From contig CAZVPF010000076.1 in NCBI GenBank assembly GCA_964628195.1, forward strand, positions 1 to 9,263: a DNA stretch of 9,263 bases, given 5' to 3'. A program made the translations under genes and the position numbers. Below the pieces are notes generated by a model that saw only the letters and a program-made list of their open reading frames with translations, did not search any database and was not told where the DNA came from. Below are positions 5,141 through 9,263 of this stretch, piece by piece. Origin of the DNA: CAZVPF01 sp964628195. GTDB taxonomy: Bacteria > Planctomycetota > Phycisphaerae > Sedimentisphaerales > Anaerohalosphaeraceae. Positions within the stretch are counted from its first letter, which is position 1; each line of letters starts with the position of its first letter.

Positions 5141-6591
5141 TTCCTGCCGCCCCCCAGTGAAGCCATGAGCTGGTCTTTGAGCTGTTTTTGTATTTTCTCC
5201 AGTTCGGCGGCTGTTTTTTTGTATTCTGCCAGCAGGTCGGCAGGGTCGATGTGAGAGGGGTCAACGATGTTGGGGTTTTTTATATCGAGGTTATAGTTGT
5301 TTTCGATTACCTGCTTGACGGGTACCTTCCATGCGAGGTCGTTTTCCTTTCGCTTTTGGCACCATTTCTTTTCCGTCTCGAATTCTTCTATCCGCATTGG
5401 CTTTGTCTTCGAGTATGACTTATAGCCTTGCGGGTACGGGTGCTCGTAGTACCAGATATTTTTGGTCGGGCTGCCCTTGGTGAAGAACAGCAGGTTTGTC
5501 TTAATGCCGGTGTAAGGGTTGAACACACCGTTCGGCAGGCGGACTATCGTGTGCAGGTTGCAGTCTGTGAGCAGTTTTTCCTTTATTCGGGTCTTAACGC
5601 CCTCGCCGAAAAGCGTGCCGTCAGGCAGGACGATAGCGGCCCTGCCGCCGGGTTTAAGTACGTGCATTATATACACGAGGAACAGGTCGGCTGTTTCGCG
5701 GGTCCGGAAGGCTTTGGGGAAGTTGTTCTCTATGCCATCCTCTTCCATGCCGCCGAACGGGGGATTGGTGACGACTACTTCTACGCGGTCCTTCGGTCCG
5801 ACAGAGCGAAGCGGTTGGGCGAGCGTGTTGTCGTGTCGGATGTTCGTCGGGCACTCAATGCCGTGAAGCATCATATTGGTCGTGCAGAGCAGGTGCGGCA
5901 GCGGTTTTTTCTCAACTCCGTAGATTGATTTTTGCAGCTTCTGGTCCTGCCTTGCGGTTTTTACATCGTTTTTGCGGATGTAGTCTATTGAGCAGGTCAA
6001 AAAGCCGCCTGTTCCGCAGGCCGGGTCCAGTATTTTCTCGCCGAGCCTGGGGGCCGTCATCTCGACCATGAACTGCGTGACGGCGCGGGGGGTGTAGTAT
6101 TCACCGGCGTTGCCTGCGCTTTGCAGGTCCTTGAGTATTTTTTCGTAAATATCGCCGAACATGTGGCGGTCCTTCGACTTGTTGAAGTCGAACGATTCGT
6201 TTATCTTGTTAATGACCTGTCGAAGCAGCGTTCCAGATTTCATGTAATTGTATGAGTCCTCGAAGACCGAACGGATAAGGACGCCGCGGGGGTTCTTTTC
6301 GATATCGGCAGGCAGTTCTTTTAGGGTCTTGAACAGGTCGTTGTTTACAAATTCCAAAAGCTCATCGCCGGTTATGCCCTCGTTGTTGCCCGCCCAACTG
6401 TTCCAGCGAAGGCGGTCGGGGATGGGGGATTTGTATTTGTCGCGGGTTAGTTCGAGGTCTATTTCCTGGTCGTCGAATATTTTGAGAAAGAGCAGCCAGC
6501 CCATCTGGCTTATCCGCTGGGCGTCGCCGTCAACGCCGACGTCTTTTCTCATAATGTCCTGGATGCTTTTGATCGACGCGGTTAATGACAT
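5137..6591 (-). CDS. hsdM: Type I restriction-modification system, M subunit (N6-adenine DNA methyltransferase)
   Basis: HsdM transfers methyl groups from S-adenosylmethionine to adenine N6 in the target chosen by HsdS. Two HsdM plus one HsdS form the methylase core, to which HsdR docks. The N-terminal helical domain (about 1-150, RISQMGWLLFLKIFDDQE) is HsdM_N-like. GEYYTPR (163-169) begins the catalytic domain, motif I DPACGTGGF (189-197) binds the cofactor and motif IV NPPF (276-279) is the catalytic loop of the gamma class. The C-terminal helix (about 451-476) probably packs on HsdS. At 484 residues it is a normal length. The ATG is preceded by AAAGGA with a nine-base spacer. The TGA stop overlaps the hsdS ATG (ATGA), so the two are translationally coupled. 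All expected motifs are intact. Confidence 0.96.
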   Translation of the reverse strand: MSLTASIKSIQDIMRKDVGVDGDAQRISQMGWLLFLKIFDDQEIDLELTRDKYKSPIPDRLRWNSWAGNNEGITGDELLEFVNNDLFKTLKELPADIEKNPRGVLIRSVFEDSYNYMKSGTLLRQVINKINESFDFNKSKDRHMFGDIYEKILKDLQSAGNAGEYYTPRAVTQFMVEMTAPRLGEKILDPACGTGGFLTCSIDYIRKNDVKTARQDQKLQKSIYGVEKKPLPHLLCTTNMMLHGIECPTNIRHDNTLAQPLRSVGPKDRVEVVVTNPPFGGMEEDGIENNFPKAFRTRETADLFLVYIMHVLKPGGRAAIVLPDGTLFGEGVKTRIKEKLLTDCNLHTIVRLPNGVFNPYTGIKTNLLFFTKGSPTKNIWYYEHPYPQGYKSYSKTKPMRIEEFETEKKWCQKRKENDLAWKVPVKQVIENNYNLDIKNPNIVDPSHIDPADLLAEYKKTAAELEKIQKQLKDQLMASLGGGRK

Positions 6592-6606
6592 AAATACGAA
6601 TCCTTT

Positions 6607-9021
6607 CTATGCCGCTGTGTACAGTTGCTGCTCAAGTTCTTTCAGGGCGTTATGGTAATTTTGTTTGCCGCCGAAAAGGCGGATTATTTCGACGGGCGTG
6701 CCGAAGTCGCTGATCGGCTTTACCCTGAGGATATCAATATTTTCGATATGTTCAATGCCTTCATCGGCGTATTTTTCGAGCAGGGCATCGAGAACGGCCC
6801 GGGCCTGGTCGCCGTACTTTGTGAAGTAGTTTCGTTTGCGGACGTTTTGGGCTCGTTCGCGGCGGGTAAGCGGGGGCTGATCGAAGGCGACGTGGCAGAT
6901 CAGGTCGAACGGGTCATAGTCTTTGCCCACTTCCTGGGCCAGTTCTTCGATGAAAACACCGTGTTCAACGAGTTCTTCGATGAAAACACCGTGTTCAACG
7001 AGTTCTTCGAGGATGGCCCTTTTCTTTTCGGCAGCGGTCCAGGTATTGAGGAACTCGTCGAGGGAATCGTATTCGTCGAGGATGTTGCGCCGGGAGTAGT
7101 CCTTCAGAGATTCAGTTATCAGTTTTCCGTTCTGTCCTATGTACTGGACCCGCTGTGCAACGACGGTTACAGGGACATCACTGACGTAATATTTAACCCT
7201 TTTTGGGCCTTGTTCACCACCGCCCGGGCCATCGGGGCCGTCAGGGGGCGGAGTTTCGTCCGGTCCATCATCCGGCGGCCCCGGGTCAGGTCCCGGCCCT
7301 TGTTCATCTTCAGGCGGGATTGGGTCCTGGTCGGGCCTGGGTTCGTATACCTGGACCGGGTCGCCGTCAAAGTCAGGGTCTGCGAAAAGCTCGGTCGCCT
7401 TGCGGAAGTCCATAATTGTGAAGAAGTATTTATCATAGTCTTGGTTTATCCGGGTTCCGCGTCCGATTATCTGCTTGAACCGGGTCATTGATCTTATGTT
7501 CTGGTCGAGGACGATGAGCTTGCAGGTCTGGGCGTCAACGCCGGTGTTCAGAAGCTGTGAGGTGGTGGCTATGACCGGATTGGCCTGTTCGGGGTCGATG
7601 AAGTTGTCAAGCTCGGCTTTTCCGTAGTCGTCATCGCCGGTGATCTTGACGATGTAGCGGTGATTGTCTTTAGCAATGTCGGCATTGGTATTCACGAGTG
7701 CCTGCCTCATTCTGTCCGCATGTTCAATATCCTCGCAGAAGACAATCGTTTTGTCGTATCGGTTGGTGCCTTTGAGGAACTGGGTAATTTTTTGTGCCAC
7801 AAGTTCGGTCCGCTGATCGAGGACGAGGTTGCGGTCGAAGTCACGCTGGTTGTATATCCGGTCTTCGATCTCTCTGCCGCGGTCGTCGATTTTGCCTTCT
7901 GTCGGACGATAGCCGGTAAGGTCCTTGTCTATGTCGATACGAACGACCTTGTACGGGGCGAGGAATCCGTCTTCAATGCCCTGTTTGAGCGAGTATGTGT
8001 AAATCGGGTCGTTAAAGTATTCGATATTTGAAACGGTTTTTGTTTCTTTGGGCGTTGCGGTCAGTCCTATCTGGGTAGCAGTTTTGAAGTATTCAAGGAT
8101 TTCACGCCATGCCGAATCTTCGGCGGCACTTCCGCGATGGCATTCGTCAACGACGATTAGGTCGAAGAAGTCCGGCGAAAACTGCTTGTAGATGTTTCTT
8201 TCTTCTTCCGTGCCGGTGACGGCCTGGTAGAGCGAGAGATATATCTCGTATGACTTGTCAACCTGCCGGTTCTGAATTTTGGTCATGGCCTGGCCGAAGG
8301 GGCGGAAGTCGTTTATGCGGGCCTGATCGACAAGAATATTTCGGTCTGCAAGGAAGAGTATGCGTTTTTTGGCGCGAGCCTTCCAGAGCCGCCAGATGAC
8401 CTGGAAGGCGACATAAGTTTTGCCCGTGCCGGTTGCCATGACAAGCAGGATTCGGTCCTGTCCTTTGCTGATAGCGTCGAGGGTTCTGTTTATCGCAATC
8501 ATCTGGTAATAGCGAGGTTTTTTGCCGGATGCGTCTGTGTAGTACTCGTGGGCTACGATGGTTTTTTGCTGGTCATTTATGCCCTTGTGGACGCAGTAGC
8601 GGTGCCAGAGCTGTTCTGGTGAGGGGAAGGCATCGAGAGGGATTTCCATTTCGACCTGCGGGGACTGGCCGGTTTTGTCATGCTGGAGGAAAGCGTCGCC
8701 GTTGGTGGAGTAGGCAAGCGGTACGTCGAGCATTTCGGCATATGTAAGGGCCTGCTGCATTCCCTGGCCGACCTGGTGCTTGTTGTCCTTTGCTTCTATG
8801 ACGGCGATGGGGATGTTTGGCTTGTAGAAAAGGACGTAGTCCGCACGTTTTGGGGTGTCACGCTTGACGGCATGGCCGCGGACGTGAATCCTGCCGTTTG
8901 TGAGGGCATATTCCTCCATGAACTGGGTCTGAGTGTCCCAGCCAGCTTTGACTAAGGCAGGTGTAATGTATTTAGTACAAATATCACGTTCTGATAAATC
9001 TTTTTTGCCTATGTTTCCCAA
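6607..9021 (-). CDS. hsdR: Type I restriction enzyme, R subunit (EcoEI-type HsdR)
   Basis: HsdR is the translocating and cleaving subunit of the Type I complex: it hydrolyses ATP, pulls DNA through the HsdM2S core bound at an unmethylated site and cuts far away. Visible motifs, in order: PD-(D/E)xK nuclease with D61 and E76-A-K78; Walker A ATGTGKT (196-202); Walker B DECH (292-295); TAT (321-323); helicase motif VI QIIGRGTR (517-524); a Pro/Gly/Asp-rich linker (about 562-606); and an EcoEI_R C-terminal domain with the family string DPFDLICHVAFDQPP (703-717). At 804 residues the protein is full length. Residues 672-691 hold a duplicated ten-residue unit. The only standard start is TTG at 9021, served by AGGA ten bases upstream; a stronger AGAGG instead points to ATA at 9012. 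It stops 15 bases before hsdM. Confidence 0.95.
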   Translation of the reverse strand: MGNIGKKDLSERDICTKYITPALVKAGWDTQTQFMEEYALTNGRIHVRGHAVKRDTPKRADYVLFYKPNIPIAVIEAKDNKHQVGQGMQQALTYAEMLDVPLAYSTNGDAFLQHDKTGQSPQVEMEIPLDAFPSPEQLWHRYCVHKGINDQQKTIVAHEYYTDASGKKPRYYQMIAINRTLDAISKGQDRILLVMATGTGKTYVAFQVIWRLWKARAKKRILFLADRNILVDQARINDFRPFGQAMTKIQNRQVDKSYEIYLSLYQAVTGTEEERNIYKQFSPDFFDLIVVDECHRGSAAEDSAWREILEYFKTATQIGLTATPKETKTVSNIEYFNDPIYTYSLKQGIEDGFLAPYKVVRIDIDKDLTGYRPTEGKIDDRGREIEDRIYNQRDFDRNLVLDQRTELVAQKITQFLKGTNRYDKTIVFCEDIEHADRMRQALVNTNADIAKDNHRYIVKITGDDDYGKAELDNFIDPEQANPVIATTSQLLNTGVDAQTCKLIVLDQNIRSMTRFKQIIGRGTRINQDYDKYFFTIMDFRKATELFADPDFDGDPVQVYEPRPDQDPIPPEDEQGPGPDPGPPDDGPDETPPPDGPDGPGGGEQGPKRVKYYVSDVPVTVVAQRVQYIGQNGKLITESLKDYSRRNILDEYDSLDEFLNTWTAAEKKRAILEELVEHGVFIEELVEHGVFIEELAQEVGKDYDPFDLICHVAFDQPPLTRRERAQNVRKRNYFTKYGDQARAVLDALLEKYADEGIEHIENIDILRVKPISDFGTPVEIIRLFGGKQNYHNALKELEQQLYTAA
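6941..7010 (-). repeat. 30-base tandem duplication inside hsdR
   Basis: Two exact 30-base copies (6941-6970, 6971-7000) plus the first ten bases of a third (7001-7010) lie head to tail. The unit is a whole number of codons and encodes EELVEHGVFI twice, then EEL (residues 672-694). From memory of the EcoEI-type family, this place normally carries a single such segment before the conserved DPFDLICHVAFDQPP string, so one copy looks like a recent insertion by slippage or unequal crossing-over. Confidence 0.95.
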
Positions 9022-9060
9022 CCTCTTTGCGTCCTAACCCAATGGGAACAGTTTGGGGTG

Positions 9061-9089
9061 ATTTTAGTGCTTTTTGCTGAGTTTATCAA
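9061..9089 (-). promoter_or_regulatory. Sigma-70-type promoter of the restriction operon
   Basis: On the minus strand TTGATA (9089-9084) is followed by a 17-base spacer and TAAAAT (9066-9061). That is five of six matches to the -35 consensus, five of six to the -10, and the ideal spacing. Transcription would begin near 9054, giving a leader of about 30 bases before hsdR. The leader can form a weak CCCAA/TTGGG hairpin (around 9038-9057). No clear operator and no controller-protein gene was seen. Confidence 0.65.
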
Positions 9090-9142
9090 GGGAAAACCAA
9101 GAGGTAGTTTGCAATAAATATTAATAGCCTTTGTGTTTTCAT
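9086..9142 (-). CDS. 18-codon orphan open frame with good ribosome site, possible gene remnant
   Basis: An ATG at 9142 is preceded by AAGGA with a 7-base spacer, a convincing ribosome site, and opens an 18-residue frame (MKTQRLLIFIANYLLVFP) ending in TGA. The product has two basic residues and then a hydrophobic stretch, like the start of a signal peptide or membrane segment, but it ends at once. Its stop overlaps the -35 box of the promoter that drives hsdR. Because that promoter starts downstream of this ATG, the frame would not be in the hsdR message from that promoter. The simplest reading is the 5' end of a host gene cut off at the junction with the restriction operon. A genuine micropeptide or leader is the alternative. 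Confidence 0.3.
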   Translation of the reverse strand: MKTQRLLIFIANYLLVFP

Positions 9143-9203
9143 AAGATAATCCTTTCAACAATAAATTTACCTGTCAAAAGGGCTTCGGAGTGAGATGGCC
9201 TGT

Positions 9204-9234
9204 TCCATAGCTCGGTTCAACCCTTACCTATGGA
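9204..9234. repeat. Inverted repeat around the upstream stop codon
   Basis: The arms TCCATAG (9204-9210) and CTATGGA (9228-9234) are exact inverted copies of 7 bases separated by 17 bases. The right arm contains the stop of the partial upstream frame. No T-tract follows on either strand, so it is not a standard intrinsic terminator. It could be an mRNA 3'-end hairpin or chance. Confidence 0.3.
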
Positions 9235-9263
9235 CTGTTAATATACACGCCGGTATCTTCGCT
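9228..9263 (-). CDS. C-terminal end of an upstream gene (partial)
   Basis: Reading the minus strand in from the right edge gives eleven sense codons (SEDTGVYINSP) and then TAG. The frame stays open to the window edge, so this may be the tail of a gene co-directional with the restriction operon. Eleven codons are too few to assign a family, and an open frame this short could be chance. The stop codon lies inside a 7-base-pair inverted repeat. Confidence 0.3.
   Translation of the reverse strand, partial: SEDTGVYINSP

Noticed and set aside
4854..5264. Alternative minus-strand frame of 136 codons overlapping the hsdM end and hsdS start
   Set aside because: It is out of frame with two clearly conserved genes, and its product is a low-complexity basic sequence arising from the repeat region.
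5428..5928. Open frame of 166 codons on the + strand within hsdM
   Set aside because: It is antisense to the catalytic domain of HsdM, with no motif or ribosome site to support it.
6625..7491. Open frame of 288 codons on the + strand across the hsdR 3' end
   Set aside because: It is antisense to conserved HsdR motifs, and its residues are what the opposite strand of a G/C-biased coding sequence gives. No independent family signal.
9140..9177. Perfect TTGACA (minus strand, 9177-9172) ahead of the 18-codon frame as a promoter
   Set aside because: At 16-19 bases downstream there is no good -10 hexamer (best matches three of six), so a promoter could not be supported.
9145..9263. Possible 5S rRNA or tRNA fragment near the right edge (CTTCGGAGTG and GGTTCAACCC strings)
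   Set aside because: No acceptor or anticodon stem could be built, and the 5S resemblance does not extend beyond a few bases. The opposite strand reads as the end of a coding frame.

Overview
The window is a compact bacterial accessory region in which every gene I can support lies on the minus strand, so transcription runs from high to low coordinates. The organism cannot be fixed from sequence alone. The mixed base composition, the Shine-Dalgarno-type ribosome sites (AGGA, GAGG, AAGGA) and the style of the small excisionase-like protein at the left edge (a helix-turn-helix ending in a W-x-R/A-A-G-C-P-P segment) loosely suggest a Planctomycetota-type bacterium. This is a weak inference.

Right part (about 9263 to 3419): the last codons of an upstream gene, a short orphan start with a good ribosome site, and a strong sigma-70-like promoter (TTGATA, 17-base spacer, TAAAAT) lead into a complete Type I restriction-modification operon in the order hsdR, hsdM, hsdS. 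HsdR has a nuclease domain and a DECH helicase of the EcoEI type. HsdM is an N6-adenine methyltransferase with DPACGTGGF and NPPF motifs. HsdS is an internally duplicated specificity subunit with two unlike target-recognition domains. hsdM and hsdS overlap by four bases (ATGA). Three features look prone to change: a 30-base in-frame tandem duplication in hsdR, long in-frame direct repeats in hsdS (201 bases at about 95% identity, plus 69 bases), and a run of eight G (eight C in the coding strand) in both halves of hsdS.

Middle part (3391 to 1828): a 25-codon open frame with a ribosome site is followed by a SatD-family protein and a DUF3307 polytopic membrane protein. The SatD protein resembles a class III nucleotide-cyclase/palm fold in its two metal-site aspartates but lacks the usual transition-state Asn/Arg, and it carries a C-terminal helix-turn-helix. 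Between satD and the DUF3307 gene are two tandem 28-base terminator-like units, so the membrane protein is probably made only by readthrough or from a weak internal signal. A nucleotide-binding or nucleotide-signalling protein beside a membrane partner, directly behind a restriction system, is the best candidate here for an undescribed module. Its function is inferred, not shown.

Left part (1774 to 45): a 99-residue protein of unknown family is tightly coupled to a flavodoxin-fold FMN protein, followed by a nitroreductase; together they look like a small flavin redox operon. After a 96-base gap comes a 79-residue AlpA/excisionase-like helix-turn-helix protein, which hints that an integrase lies just beyond the left edge and that part of this region is mobile. 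No rRNA, tRNA, CRISPR array or insertion sequence was recognised. The longest stretch without a confident gene is 9022-9227 (206 bases); bases 1-44 hold nothing recognisable.
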